Shown piece after piece: positions 1 through 9,196 of a DNA stretch of 64,000 nt. The stretch's first letter is position 1, and each line of letters begins with the position of its first letter. The position numbers and the translations under genes are program-made. Below the pieces are notes generated by a model. It was not told the origin of the DNA. It worked only from the letters and a program-made list of their open reading frames with translations, and ran no database searches. This DNA comes from Rosistilla carotiformis (GTDB taxonomy: Bacteria; Planctomycetota; Planctomycetia; Pirellulales; Pirellulaceae), in assembly GCF_007753095.1 (NCBI RefSeq), contig NZ_CP036348.1, positions 2,914,001 through 2,978,000 on the forward strand, given 5' to 3'.

Positions 1-915
1 CGAAAACTGAAGATCCTGTTGACCGAGGACAACCTCGTCAATCAAACGCTCGCCATTGGCGTCTTGAGCAAGCACGGCCACGAAGTGGTCGCGGTCAACA
101 ACGGCCAAGAAGCGATCGATATCCTGCAGGAACAAACCTTTGATCTGGTGCTGATGGATATCCAGATGCCGGTGATGGATGGGATGACCGCCGCGCGTTT
201 GATTCGAGAACAGGAACAACAATCCGGTGGTCACATTCCAATCATCGCGATGACCGCGCACGCGATGAAAGGAGATCGCGAGGAATGTCTGGCGGCGGGG
301 ATGGACGAATATGTTCCGAAGCCAATCCGGACGGCAACGCTGTTCGAGAAACTGATCAAGGTGATGGCTCCCGCGGGCGGAACGATCTCCAGTGACGATG
401 CACCACTCGGTGGTCTTCCTGGTCCGTCGAAAACGTCGGCGCCGTGCGACGCCCATCGCGAAAATTCCGCTGAGACGTTGGGGACAGGTCATGCCGTGGC
501 GGAGCCTCAGGGGAAGTCGCACGCCGACGAACCGGGCCATTCAACGGAGCCGACGGAGGATGATGGGCAGGCTGGCTCAATCGATTGGGATCGTTTGCAT
601 GCGACGTTGGGGGACAATCAGGACCTCATTTCCGACTTGTTCGAAGCTTTTGCGACCGAAAGCGAGATGTTAGAAAAAACAATTCGAACCGCAGTGGCCG
701 CTCAGGACGCAGGGTTGCTGAAATCGTCCGCGCACACGCTCAAAGGTGCCGCAATGGCAATTGGCGCGACACAGTTGGCGGAATTGTTAGATCTTCTTGA
801 GCGGAAGGGACGGTCAGGCACCATCGACGATCTCTCCGATGAACTCGAACAGTGGGAGGACGCGATGTCGCGTACCCTGCAGGAAACGTCACAATTCTTG
901 AGCGATCTCAAATGA
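1..915 (+). CDS. Hybrid sensor histidine kinase, C-terminal part (REC-HPt), 5' truncated by window edge
   Basis: The reading frame is open from base 1, so the kinase core lies outside the window; 304 residues are visible. Residues 4-120 of the fragment form a receiver domain: acidic pair E9-D10, phosphoacceptor D53 in LMDIQMPVMDG, T85 in IIAMTAHAM and K107 in YVPKPI. A poor, Pro/Ser/Gly-rich linker (about 125-190) leads to an HPt domain (about 200-300) with the phosphorylatable H245 in SAHTLKGAA. This REC-HPt order is typical of the C-terminus of BarA/TorS-like hybrid kinases, where phosphate passes from an upstream histidine to the REC aspartate and then to the HPt histidine. The REC-HATPase protein 124 bases downstream on the same strand is a plausible partner. 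That the missing part is a kinase is inference; a stand-alone REC-HPt protein is the alternative. Confidence 0.85.
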   Translation, partial: RKLKILLTEDNLVNQTLAIGVLSKHGHEVVAVNNGQEAIDILQEQTFDLVLMDIQMPVMDGMTAARLIREQEQQSGGHIPIIAMTAHAMKGDREECLAAGMDEYVPKPIRTATLFEKLIKVMAPAGGTISSDDAPLGGLPGPSKTSAPCDAHRENSAETLGTGHAVAEPQGKSHADEPGHSTEPTEDDGQAGSIDWDRLHATLGDNQDLISDLFEAFATESEMLEKTIRTAVAAQDAGLLKSSAHTLKGAAMAIGATQLAELLDLLERKGRSGTIDDLSDELEQWEDAMSRTLQETSQFLSDLK

Positions 916-1039
916 TTGAGGCCATCGCGACCCTGTCAACCTCGCTATATTGGATGGAAATGCCCGACCGCTGTGTCTTCGCATGCGTTGGCTCATCGCG
1001 ACGGCCATTCGTTCCGAACGCGTCAGGGAGTAATGGATC

Positions 1040-1945
1040 ATGGCCAACATTTTGCTTGCGGAAGACAGTCCCACGCAAGTCGTGCTACTGAAGTCCTTGC
1101 TGGAAGAAGAATCGCATCGTGTGCGTGTTGCGGGAGACGGGCAGGTTGCGATGGCGATGGTTGCGCAGCAGGTTCCCGATGTGGTGGTGACCGACATGCA
1201 GATGCCGAATATGGACGGGCTGGAACTGGTCAAGAATTTGCGGCATGGCTATCCGCAAGTTCCGGTAATCTTGATCACGGCCCAGGATTGCGACGATCTC
1301 GCCGTGCGAGCACTCAAGGAAGGGGCTGCCGCCTATCTGCCCAAATCGCGAGTCGATGAAGAGCTCTTGGAATCGGTCGCGCATGTGTTGAGTTTGTTGG
1401 ACACCGAAATGAGTTACAAGAACTTGATCGATTGTCTCGACTACTACGAGTTTCAATTCACGTTGGAGAACGATCCGAAGTTGATCGCGCCGTTGGTGAA
1501 CTTGATGCAGCAGATGGCCGCGGGAATCCAATACTGCGACGATGTCACGCGGGCGCGAATCGGGATGGCGTTGGAACAGGCGTTGCGAAACGCGTTGTAT
1601 CACGGGAATCTGGAGCTCAGCCACGACGAACTGGTGCGGGATGAGGAGTTGAAGGTCGCGGGAGAGCCGACGCTGGTCGATCGACGTCGATCCGAAACAC
1701 CTTTCAACGATCGCAGGATCCATTTTCGAGCCAAACTGGGGCATGAGATGCTGCAGTTTACGGTCCGCGACGACGGCCCCGGATTTGATTGTTCTGCCGT
1801 CCAATCGCCCGAGCACAATGGGCTCGATGCGACGGGAGGTCGGGGATTGGTATTGATTCAATCGTTTATGGATGAAATCCGGTTTAACGATCGCGGAAAT
1901 GAAATCAAGCTGATCAGCCGAGTGATGGAAGCCGCCGAGGTCTAA
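1040..1945 (+). CDS. Response regulator with C-terminal HATPase_c (serine-kinase-like) domain
   Basis: 301 residues, with an ATG preceded by GGGAG at good spacing. Residues 1-120 are a receiver domain (E8-D9, phosphoacceptor D52 in VVTDMQMPNMDG, T80, K102). Residues about 150-300 are a GHKL ATPase of the anti-sigma-factor/RsbW type: N-box EQALRNALYHGN with N184, the DDGPGFD box around 244-250, and a glycine-rich GGRGLVLI segment around 266-273. There is no His-kinase dimerisation box. The design suggests that aspartate phosphorylation controls a serine kinase or an anti-sigma-like binding activity; this output is inferred from the RsbW family and not proven. It follows the hybrid kinase fragment and probably works in the same phosphorelay. 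No anti-anti-sigma (STAS) partner is visible nearby. Confidence 0.85.
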   Translation: MANILLAEDSPTQVVLLKSLLEEESHRVRVAGDGQVAMAMVAQQVPDVVVTDMQMPNMDGLELVKNLRHGYPQVPVILITAQDCDDLAVRALKEGAAAYLPKSRVDEELLESVAHVLSLLDTEMSYKNLIDCLDYYEFQFTLENDPKLIAPLVNLMQQMAAGIQYCDDVTRARIGMALEQALRNALYHGNLELSHDELVRDEELKVAGEPTLVDRRRSETPFNDRRIHFRAKLGHEMLQFTVRDDGPGFDCSAVQSPEHNGLDATGGRGLVLIQSFMDEIRFNDRGNEIKLISRVMEAAEV

Positions 1946-2087
1946 CGGCTTCCCACCGGGCGAGTGATTTGTCGCGAATGAGGTTTCTTGGCGAGTTCGC
2001 TTTTGCAATGCGAATTCGCGTCGGGTACGATTTCACCTGGCAACAGCCGAATCATCCCACCTCATTTCTCTTTGCGGAGTCCTACCT

Positions 2088-3416
2088 GTGATCAAACGCC
2101 GTCAGTTCCTTCAAGCATCGGCTGCCGCGGCAGCGGTTGTAGCCTGCCCCTCGATCGTTCGCGGACGCAATCTGAACTCCAAACTGTCCGTCGCCGGAAT
2201 CGGCTGCGACGGCAAGGGATGGTCGGACATTAAACAGATGTCGGATCATCCGCAGACCCAAATGGCCGCCTTCTGCGACATCGATTTGGCGCGAACCGAA
2301 AAGGTCAAAAAACTAGCCCCCGACGCGCCGGTCTTCCAAGACTACCGTGAGATGCTGGCCAAGTTGGGCGACAAGATCGATGCGGTCACCGTTTCGACTC
2401 CCGACCACATGCACGCCTTCATCACCCTCGATGCGATGCGTCAAGGCAAGCACGTCTATTGTCAAAAACCGCTGACCCACAATGTCTGGGAAGCGCGACA
2501 GGTCGCCAACCAAACCAAGAAGTCGGGCGTGATCACTCGGCTGGGCAACCAGATCCATTCGCATTCGGTCTACCGAACGGGCGTGCAAGTGATCCAATCG
2601 GGAACGATCGGCAAGGTCAAAGAGGTCCGTTCGTGGTGTGCCGCGACGGGGCATGGAAAGTCGGGACAGATCTCGGTTCCGAAGAACCCGCCAGCGTTGC
2701 CCAAGTCGGTCGATTGGGATCTGTGGATCGGCGTCGCTCCGATGCGCACCTACGGCGGCCACAACGTCTATCACCCGTGGGGATGGCGCGATTGGCAGGA
2801 CTTCGGCAACGGAGCCTTGGGCGATTTCGGCTGCCACATCTTGGATCCGGTCTTCACGGCGCTGAAGATCGCCGCACCGCCAACTCAGCTGAAAGCCGAT
2901 CATTCGGGAATGAACGACCAGGTCTGGGCGGCTCAAACCCAAGTCGACTACGTCTTCCCGGGAACCGAGTTGACGACCGACGAGACGATCAAGATCAGCT
3001 GGGACGACGGTGGGTTGCTGCCTAGCGTCAGCGGATCGCATATCCCCGCGACCGTCGCGTTGCCCAAATCGGGTTCGATTTTCATCGGCGAAAAGGGGAC
3101 GATGGTCATGCCACACGTGGGCCCTCCGCAGTTGTTCCCGCAGGATCAATATGCCGCCGACGCGATCGAAACGGTCGAAAGTGTCAACCATTACCACGGT
3201 TGGGTCGATGGTTGTTTGAGCGGCGAACAGCCGAGCGATGGATTTGATTACGGCGCCCTGTTGACGGAATCGGTTCTACTGGGCAACATCGCGGTTCGTT
3301 ACCGCACGCAGAATCTCCAATGGGATGCTGCCGCGATGCGGTTCACGAACAACGACGACGCCAACAAGTGGTTGCGTCGCGATTACCGTACTGGTTGGAA
3401 TATCGACGAGGTCTAA
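2088..3416 (+). CDS. Gfo/Idh/MocA family oxidoreductase, exported
   Basis: 442 residues from a GTG start with GGAG nine bases upstream. The N-terminus KRRQFLQASAAAAAVVAC is a Tat-like leader. It is followed by a Rossmann fold (SVAGIGCDGKG, about 34-44) and the conserved lysine-proline pair of the family (YCQKPLT, K127-P128). The C-terminal half carries the alpha/beta dimerisation domain with GDFGCHILDP. Family members are NAD(P)-dependent oxidoreductases of sugars, inositols and related compounds. Planctomycetes carry many exported paralogues whose substrates are mostly unknown, so no substrate is assigned. The downstream methyltransferase begins 33 bases after the stop but has an unrelated function. 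Confidence 0.9.
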   Translation: MIKRRQFLQASAAAAAVVACPSIVRGRNLNSKLSVAGIGCDGKGWSDIKQMSDHPQTQMAAFCDIDLARTEKVKKLAPDAPVFQDYREMLAKLGDKIDAVTVSTPDHMHAFITLDAMRQGKHVYCQKPLTHNVWEARQVANQTKKSGVITRLGNQIHSHSVYRTGVQVIQSGTIGKVKEVRSWCAATGHGKSGQISVPKNPPALPKSVDWDLWIGVAPMRTYGGHNVYHPWGWRDWQDFGNGALGDFGCHILDPVFTALKIAAPPTQLKADHSGMNDQVWAAQTQVDYVFPGTELTTDETIKISWDDGGLLPSVSGSHIPATVALPKSGSIFIGEKGTMVMPHVGPPQLFPQDQYAADAIETVESVNHYHGWVDGCLSGEQPSDGFDYGALLTESVLLGNIAVRYRTQNLQWDAAAMRFTNNDDANKWLRRDYRTGWNIDEV

Positions 3417-3449
3417 CCCGCTTCGTCGCTTAATGAAAGAGCGAACTGA

Positions 3450-4643
3450 GTGTCGAAGCCCCGCACGATTGAGATCAAACCCTCGCGTCATTTCCCTTTT
3501 GTGTCCAGGCACCCCTGGGCACATGTCGCCTCGTTGGCCCCTTCTCACGGCGAATTGCCGACCGGTGAAGTCGTCGACTTGGTGACACACGATGGCAGCT
3601 GGGTTGCGCGGGGGCTTTACAGTCCATCCGGCAAGCTCTGCGTGCGGCTCTACACCTGGGATCCCGCTGAAGCGATCGACGATGCGTTTTTCGCGCGTCG
3701 CATCGACGAAGCGATCCAGCGTCGCCAGACCGCCGGACTGGAACCGGTCTGCGATGCGGTCCGGATCGTTTACAGCGAAGCCGATGGGATCAGCGGTCTG
3801 ATCGTCGACCGCTATCGCGATTTTCTGATCGTGCAAGTCAACGCCGCCGTGATCGCTCAGCGGATCGATGCGATCGTCGCCCATCTGCGCGAGCGAATGA
3901 ATCCCAAAGCGATCATCGTTCGGATCGATGCCGCGACGGCGAAAGCCGAAGGGATCGAAGCCCGCGACGACGTCGTCTTCGGCGACCCGCCTCCAGCCGA
4001 TCTGTTGATTCGCGAGAACGATATCGAATACACCGTCGATCTGATGCACAGTCAGAAGACTGGGATGTATTTGGATCAACGCGAAAATCGTCGCTTGGCT
4101 GCCTCTTATATGAAGGGACGCGAAGTCCTGGATATCTGCAGCTACGTCGGCGGATTTGCCATGAACGCGGCGAAGCTAGGCGAAGCGACCAGCGTGTTGG
4201 GGATCGACACCAGCGAGCGAGCTGTCGCGGCGGCGACCGCCAATGCTCAACGCAACGGTCTGGAGAACGTCCGCTTTGAAAAGGGGGACTGCTTTCAACG
4301 GCTGGACCAATTCAAGCAAGAGGGGAAGCGTTTTTCAGGCATCATCCTCGACCCGCCGCGGTTCGCAGGTTCGCGTCAGAGCGTCGATGCCGCCGTCCGC
4401 GCCTACACGCGATTGAATCGTGGCGCTTTGGAAATACTGGAACCAGGCGGGATCTTGGTCACCTGTTCCTGCTCCGGCCGCGTTACGCGCCCCGACTTCA
4501 TGAAGATGCTTCAGAAAGTCGGCCGCCAGACCCGCCGCGATCTGATCCTGTTCGAAAATCGCGGCGCCGCAGCCGATCACCCCGTGCGGCTATCGTGCCC
4601 CGAGACCGACTATCTGAAGTGTGTGATCTGCGAAGCGCGTTGA
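3450..4643 (+). CDS. rlmI: Class I SAM-dependent rRNA (cytosine-5) methyltransferase, RlmI-like
   Basis: 397 residues from a GTG start, the usual length for RlmI (YccW), which methylates a cytosine of 23S rRNA. Residues about 5-80 form the PUA-like RNA-binding domain. Residues 202-214 hold the family signature QKTGMYLDQRENR. The SAM-binding motif is VLDICSYVGGFAMNAA (227-241), the acidic ribose-binding residue lies in LGIDTSERAV, and the DPPRF active-site loop is at 301-305. The catalytic cysteine region is VTCSCSG near 350. The start is supported by the natural beginning of the PUA fold. The specific target base is known for E. coli RlmI and only inferred here. Confidence 0.88.
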   Translation: MSKPRTIEIKPSRHFPFVSRHPWAHVASLAPSHGELPTGEVVDLVTHDGSWVARGLYSPSGKLCVRLYTWDPAEAIDDAFFARRIDEAIQRRQTAGLEPVCDAVRIVYSEADGISGLIVDRYRDFLIVQVNAAVIAQRIDAIVAHLRERMNPKAIIVRIDAATAKAEGIEARDDVVFGDPPPADLLIRENDIEYTVDLMHSQKTGMYLDQRENRRLAASYMKGREVLDICSYVGGFAMNAAKLGEATSVLGIDTSERAVAAATANAQRNGLENVRFEKGDCFQRLDQFKQEGKRFSGIILDPPRFAGSRQSVDAAVRAYTRLNRGALEILEPGGILVTCSCSGRVTRPDFMKMLQKVGRQTRRDLILFENRGAAADHPVRLSCPETDYLKCVICEAR

Positions 4644-5050
4644 TCGCGGGCTGCAAGCATTTGCGATCTCTGCGGGATCGTTTCATGCGTTGGGACCTGC
4701 GCTGCTGAGATGCACCGCGGCGCGTCGGCCTCCGCTGCCACCTTCGATCGATCCCTGTGGGAGCCGCTCTCGTTGGCGCGCATCCACCATTCCGAAGGAA
4801 TCGCAGAAGGTAGCCGGTGGTGAGAGCGTCGCGAACACCACCGGAACCGATCGCGTGATCAAACGCTGCCCCCCACGGGGGCACACGCCGATCCGACCTC
4901 TGTGCTGGCCCCGGCCCATTCTTCCGATTGAGCCCGCCCCCGTCGGTCGATCCGCCGCCGACAACTTGGCATAATATTGCCGTGGCCTGCCGCATGGTGA
5001 CTCGGCCAGCCCATTTGTTTCTGCTCCATAGGCTTCAAAGAGCTTTTCGT
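4644..5050. repeat. Intergenic region with a diverged copy of the 81-bp/CCGGTGGT composite repeat
   Basis: No convincing gene. From about 4655 to 4925 the sequence follows the same order as the composite repeat at 37.36-38.03 kb: a GATC...GGGATC box, a 'gcgttgggac' segment, 'gaggtg/gagatg...gcgacctccg'-like text, then 'gaaggtagccggtggt...accaccgg' (stem of 8, about 4808-4842) and a 'cccccacgggggc' hairpin. The match is partial and read by eye. The last 100 bases before the LamG gene lie outside the repeat and should contain its promoter, but no clear -35/-10 pair was found. Confidence 0.6.
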
Positions 5051-5938
5051 ATGTTCAAGATGTTAAACGCAAACATATTGCGATCCGCCTTGCTGGCGGC
5101 CACGATACTGGCCGGTTGTTTCACGAGTGCCGTGGCCCGTTCGGAAGAGCCTGCCGCAAAAGGCCCGGCGACCGAGGTGACGAAGCTCGACGGACTTGTC
5201 GCGTTTTGGGACTTCCAAGAACCGGCCGGGCAGCCGCGGATTTCGCAGGGCGGGGAACCGTTGGCGCTTCAGGAAATGGAGGGGCCGATCGCACGTGTCG
5301 ATGGAGGCGTGTTTGGGCCTCATGCGGCGCGGATCCGATCGGGTCAATGGTTCATGATCCCACGGCCGCAGATCGGCGGGCTCGACATCCATGGTCCCGA
5401 GGCGCAAGTGACGGTCGTCGCTTGGATCCGTCGCGAAGGGAAGCAGCACTGGCAAGCGATCGCAGGAGCTTGGGATGAAACGCGACGGAAGCGGCAGTAC
5501 TGTCTGTTCCTCAACGCGCCGCGTGGCACCAAGGCCGACGAGATGAAACGTTACCCGATGCAGAATCGCATCCACGGCCACGTCTCTGGCGTCGGCGGCC
5601 CCACGCCGGGCGAGCGCTATTGCATCACGTATTCCAGCGGTGCGACGGAGATCCCGCTGCAGCAATGGCATTGTCTGGCGATGACTTACGATGGCAAACA
5701 ATCGTGCGTCTACGTCGACGGCCGGCTCGATGCCCGCTCGCAATACAATCCGTTCCCGTACACCGAAGGCTTGTTTGACGGTGGAGCCGATGGTGCCGCA
5801 TTCACCGTCGGCGCAGTCCATCGCAGCGAGGAATGGGGCAACTTTTTTGCCGGCCAGATCGGTGGTCTCGCCGTCTTTCGGCGGGCCTTGAGCGAGTCAG
5901 AATTGCAGGCGTTGTCGGAACTCAACCGAGGCAATTAA
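5051..5938 (+). CDS. Secreted LamG/concanavalin A-like domain protein
   Basis: 295 residues. The start at 5051 gives a clean signal peptide (MFKMLNANILRSALLAATIL followed by AGC); the cysteine at 23 after LAG could be a lipobox, so lipoprotein anchoring is possible. The open frame continues upstream into the repeat region, but that part is not protein-like. Residues about 38-290 read as one LamG jelly-roll domain (LDGLVAFWDF opening, WHCLAMTYDGKQSCVYVDGRLD, FFAGQIGGLAVFRRALSESE closing), the standard pattern of laminin G-like proteins that bind carbohydrates or act as adhesion modules. No catalytic domain is fused. Substrate unknown. Convergent with the next gene. Confidence 0.85.
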   Translation: MFKMLNANILRSALLAATILAGCFTSAVARSEEPAAKGPATEVTKLDGLVAFWDFQEPAGQPRISQGGEPLALQEMEGPIARVDGGVFGPHAARIRSGQWFMIPRPQIGGLDIHGPEAQVTVVAWIRREGKQHWQAIAGAWDETRRKRQYCLFLNAPRGTKADEMKRYPMQNRIHGHVSGVGGPTPGERYCITYSSGATEIPLQQWHCLAMTYDGKQSCVYVDGRLDARSQYNPFPYTEGLFDGGADGAAFTVGAVHRSEEWGNFFAGQIGGLAVFRRALSESELQALSELNRGN

Positions 5939-6049
5939 AGGCCTGTGGCCACGCGACTGCGTCGCGCGATCGAATCCCGTCTCCAAGTGCACTGCAAAGC
6001 TCCTTCAGACAATAATCCGCACCGCAGATGCCACGGATTTCAAAGGACG

Positions 6050-7051
6050 TTAGCGACGCAGATTCATGCCCATTTTTCGCGGCTGCACCGGATTGTCGTA
6101 GATCGCGGAAGAAGGTGACGCATCCTCGCCGTCATAATTACGGCTGGTCGATGCGATCCGTACGCGTTCGGGTTCCGGAGCGTCGGTATCGACGGGCGGT
6201 TTGCCATCGAGCGTCCGCTGCAATGGTGAGTCGTTCATGGCGATTGGTGGTTCATCGTCGATCGCATGGCCGTTGCGAAGGCCTACGGCGATCGCGGTAT
6301 CGATGAAACCGGCCCGGACCGGATCGCTGACCTGCGGAATCTGTTGGCCAAGTTTCTTGACACCTTCTGGATTCACTTCGGAAGCCTGCGAGATCTGAGC
6401 GATGAACTTGGCCGTCTCGACGAAATTGTGGTCGGCAGATTTGCCGATCAACGGTCCCAACGTGCGGACGACCAGATCGGCACCGATGCTGTCGATGTCG
6501 AGGAACACATCCATCTGTCCGCCGATGGTTTCTCGTTGGCTGCTGCTGCGAGCGTAGCTGCTGTGCAACACGAAGACACCGCTGCCGGTCAGCGGTTTGG
6601 CGACCATCGAACCTTCGTATTTACCGCGGGCGATGTAAAGATGGGTCTGCGAATCGCCGTAGATCAATTCGATCTCACAGCTTGTCCCTTGGCCGTCGCT
6701 GGCGACCAGATTGTAGGGACCAGTCCGCTGCATCTGAACCTGGGTGATGTCCATCACATCCCAAATTCCCACGAGCACTTCGGGGTGTCGCACCAGAAAC
6801 AAAAACATATCGCGGTCACAATCCATTCCCTGGGTCGGCAAGCGACGAAACATCGTCGGATGCGAAATGATTTGTTCCACGCGTTTTCGAGCGGTCTGCG
6901 TCAAGCGATCCAGCGGCAGCGCCGCGATCGCAGCCTCCCGTTCGGCCCGTTTATCCCCAAAGTCCAGTGCTGCGGCAGAACTAGCGAATTGCACCAGCCA
7001 ACAGACGACAAGCAGCAGGACGGTTGTGAACCGGCGAACAGGCATCGGCAT
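6050..7051 (-). CDS. Secreted protein of unknown function
   Basis: 333 residues starting MPMPVRRFTT with a hydrophobic signal peptide to about residue 28 (SSAAALDFGDKRAERE). I do not recognise a named domain. The middle (about 75-210) is rich in beta-like segments (PYNLVASDGQGTSCEIELIY, THLYIARGKYEG, SGVFVLHSSY) and looks globular; the last 60 residues are polar, proline-rich and probably disordered. The gene is divergent from pgk across a 287-base spacer and convergent with the LamG gene. The normal codon pattern and signal peptide argue that it is real. Two adjacent in-frame ATGs (7051 and 7045) are both usable. Confidence 0.75.
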   Translation of the reverse strand: MPMPVRRFTTVLLLVVCWLVQFASSAAALDFGDKRAEREAAIAALPLDRLTQTARKRVEQIISHPTMFRRLPTQGMDCDRDMFLFLVRHPEVLVGIWDVMDITQVQMQRTGPYNLVASDGQGTSCEIELIYGDSQTHLYIARGKYEGSMVAKPLTGSGVFVLHSSYARSSSQRETIGGQMDVFLDIDSIGADLVVRTLGPLIGKSADHNFVETAKFIAQISQASEVNPEGVKKLGQQIPQVSDPVRAGFIDTAIAVGLRNGHAIDDEPPIAMNDSPLQRTLDGKPPVDTDAPEPERVRIASTSRNYDGEDASPSSAIYDNPVQPRKMGMNLRR

Positions 7052-7228
7052 TTCGCGTCCCAGGGCGGCTGCAATTGGCCGATCCGTCCAATACGAATCT
7101 GCCGTCTGTATGGGTTATTCGTCCGCCAGAGGCCGGCAAGTTCAAACATTCCGGCGAAGCCGCGAAATGCCGCGCCATAAGGTCAGCGTAAACTGCCTCG
7201 TTTGCGTAGGCTTGCTAACTGTACGCCC

Positions 7229-7256
7229 TCGACAGGTGGCCCAAGATCAAGATAAT
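7229..7256 (+). promoter_or_regulatory. Possible promoter of pgk
   Basis: TCGACA (7229-7234) and GATAAT (7251-7256) are separated by 16 bases, each one or two bases from the vegetative consensus, 80 bases upstream of the pgk ATG. Read by eye only. Confidence 0.3.
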
Positions 7257-7338
7257 CAAACGGACGAGATAGCATTTCGCAAGCGGTGCAGGCAACGATC
7301 CCACAGCTTCCACAAGAACCAATTTACGAGAACCAACA

Positions 7339-8523
7339 ATGGCCAAAAAGAGTATCGAAGACATCGATGTGGCGGGACAACGCGTCTTTATGCGAGTGGA
7401 CTTCAATGTGCCTTTGGACGATTCGCTGAAGATTTCCGATGACCGCCGCATCCGGATGGCGTTGCCGTCGATCCAATCGGTCATCAACCGCGGTGGACGT
7501 GTGATCCTCGGTAGCCACTTGGGCCGTCCCAAAGGGGATGCCAGCGACAGCAAATACAGCTTGGCTCCCGCCGCGGCGCGGTTGAGCGAACTGCTGGGCA
7601 AGCCCGTTGCCTTTGCTACCGATACCGTCGGCGAAGATGCCAAAGCCAAAGTGGCTGCGATGGCCGATGGCGATGTCGTCCTGTTGGAGAACCTGCGTTT
7701 TAATCCAGGCGAAAAGAAGGGTGACGAAACCTTTGCCGGACAGATCGCCGAGATGGCCGACATCTATTGCAACAACGCCTTTGGGACCTGCCACCGCACC
7801 GACGCTTCGATGTACGCAGTCGCTCAAAAGATCGCCGGCGCTAAGGTTGTTGGCAATCTGGTCGCCAAAGAGATCCAATACCTGGCCGATGCGATCAGCA
7901 GCCCCGAGCGTCCCTTTGTGGCGATCCTGGGTGGAGCGAAGGTCAGCGATAAGATCAACGTGATCAATAACCTGCTGTCGGTCTGCGACAAGATCTTGAT
8001 CGGCGGTGCGATGGCCTACACCTTCTCGCTAGCAAGCGGCGGCAAAGTCGGCGGCAGCCTTGTCGAAAAGGACAAAGTCGACCTGGCTCGCGAGTTGATG
8101 GAAAAGGGAGGAGACAAGTTGGTCCTTCCCGTCGACACCCACTGCGGCGACGCCTTCTCGGGCGACTGCAACAAACAGGTTGTCGACGCGGGGCAGATCC
8201 CCGACGGCTGGGAAGGCTTTGATGTCGGACCCAAGACCGCGGTGATGTACGCCGACATCATCAAATCGGCCAAGACGGTGGTTTGGAACGGACCGATGGG
8301 CGTCTTCGAGATGCCTCCGTTCGACGCCGGTACTCGCGTTGTCGCTCAAGCCGTTGCCGATTGCCCCGGCACGACGATCATCGGCGGTGGCGATAGCGCC
8401 GCGGCGATCGAGCAGTTTGGTCTGGCCGAAAAGGTCAGCCACGTCAGCACCGGTGGCGGTGCCAGCTTGGAAATGCTCGAAGGCAAAGCGTTTAAGGCTG
8501 TCGATATCTTAGACGAAGCGTAA
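7339..8523 (+). CDS. pgk: Phosphoglycerate kinase
   Basis: 394 residues, the normal length. It catalyses the reversible transfer of phosphate between 1,3-bisphosphoglycerate and ADP in glycolysis, in the cytoplasm. Diagnostic segments are all present: [10 protein letters not shown] near the N-terminus, SHLGRPKG (substrate basic patch), [43 protein letters not shown] and the C-terminal nucleotide loop GGGDSAAA. The gene stands alone, with gap (GAPDH) and other glycolytic genes not in the window. It is followed after 112 bases by the DUF2760 gene, with a hairpin between. Confidence 0.97.
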   Translation: MAKKSIEDIDVAGQRVFMRVDFNVPLDDSLKISDDRRIRMALPSIQSVINRGGRVILGSHLGRPKGDASDSKYSLAPAAARLSELLGKPVAFATDTVGEDAKAKVAAMADGDVVLLENLRFNPGEKKGDETFAGQIAEMADIYCNNAFGTCHRTDASMYAVAQKIAGAKVVGNLVAKEIQYLADAISSPERPFVAILGGAKVSDKINVINNLLSVCDKILIGGAMAYTFSLASGGKVGGSLVEKDKVDLARELMEKGGDKLVLPVDTHCGDAFSGDCNKQVVDAGQIPDGWEGFDVGPKTAVMYADIIKSAKTVVWNGPMGVFEMPPFDAGTRVVAQAVADCPGTTIIGGGDSAAAIEQFGLAEKVSHVSTGGGASLEMLEGKAFKAVDILDEA

Positions 8524-8544
8524 GCTGCATTCGTTTGACGCTAG

Positions 8545-8572
8545 CGTGCGGTTCGCGGTCGGGAACCGCGCG
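8545..8572 (+). terminator. Hairpin downstream of pgk
   Basis: Ten-pair stem with one G-U pair (CGTGCGGTTC / GAACCGCGCG), loop of eight bases, 22 bases after the pgk stop. It is not followed by a T tract, so it may act as a 3' stability element instead of an intrinsic terminator. Confidence 0.35.
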
Positions 8573-8635
8573 CGTGGCGGCTGACAAAAATCTGACCACG
8601 AATTCTCCCCGTCGGTTTATTGGAGACGTATTGCC

Positions 8636-9196
8636 GTGAGCATCGGTTTAGCCATCCAGGCGTTCTTTAAGATCCTGTTTAACCGCGAAGCTGCGGCGGC
8701 GTATCAACGGCTGACCAGCGGCGAGGCTGCCGATCAACCGACGCCGGCGGCGGCCGAACCGACTCCCGCGGAAGCTCCGGCCAAAGCCCAAGCCCCTGCA
8801 CCACCTAAACCGACGCGCAGCGATGCGATCGGTTTGTTGGCGGCGCTGCAGCGCGAAGCCCGCTTTGTCGACCTGGTCCAAGAATCGTTGGACGCCTACA
8901 GCGACGAACAGGTTGGCGCGGCAGCTCGCGATGTTCTTCGCGACACGAAAAAAGTGCTCGACCGCATGTTCGCCATCGCTCCGCTGACCGAATCCGAAGA
9001 AGGGGATTCGATGCAGACGCCAGCGGAAGTGGATCCGGGACAGATCCGTTTGACCGGCAACGTCCACGGCGACGCTCCCTTCAGCGGAACGATCGCCCAT
9101 CACGGCTGGAAGGCCGCCAAGTGCGAGCTTCCTCGCTGGTCGGGCAGCCCCGAATCGGATCGCGTGATCGCACCGATCGAATTGGAAATCGCATGA
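8636..9196 (+). CDS. DUF2760 domain protein, partner of an Hsp70-like ATPase
   Basis: 186 residues from a GTG start with GGAGA upstream. An N-terminal amphipathic segment (MSIGLAIQAFFKILFNREAA) is followed by an Ala/Pro-rich linker (about 30-62), then the DUF2760 body: a helical part (DAIGLLAALQREARFVDLVQESLDAYSDEQ) and a C-terminal beta part (RLTGNVHGDAPFSGTIAHHGWKAAKCELP). DUF2760 has no known biochemical role. It regularly sits beside Hsp70-family genes, and here its TGA overlaps the Hsp70 ATG (ATGA), so the two are probably translated together. I infer a co-chaperone, adaptor or substrate role. Confidence 0.85.
   Translation: MSIGLAIQAFFKILFNREAAAAYQRLTSGEAADQPTPAAAEPTPAEAPAKAQAPAPPKPTRSDAIGLLAALQREARFVDLVQESLDAYSDEQVGAAARDVLRDTKKVLDRMFAIAPLTESEEGDSMQTPAEVDPGQIRLTGNVHGDAPFSGTIAHHGWKAAKCELPRWSGSPESDRVIAPIELEIA

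Noticed and set aside
2313-3197. 294-codon minus-strand open frame antisense to the Gfo/Idh/MocA gene
   Set aside because: It is a shadow of the real gene; its Arg/Asp-rich composition has no domain and it lacks a ribosome site.
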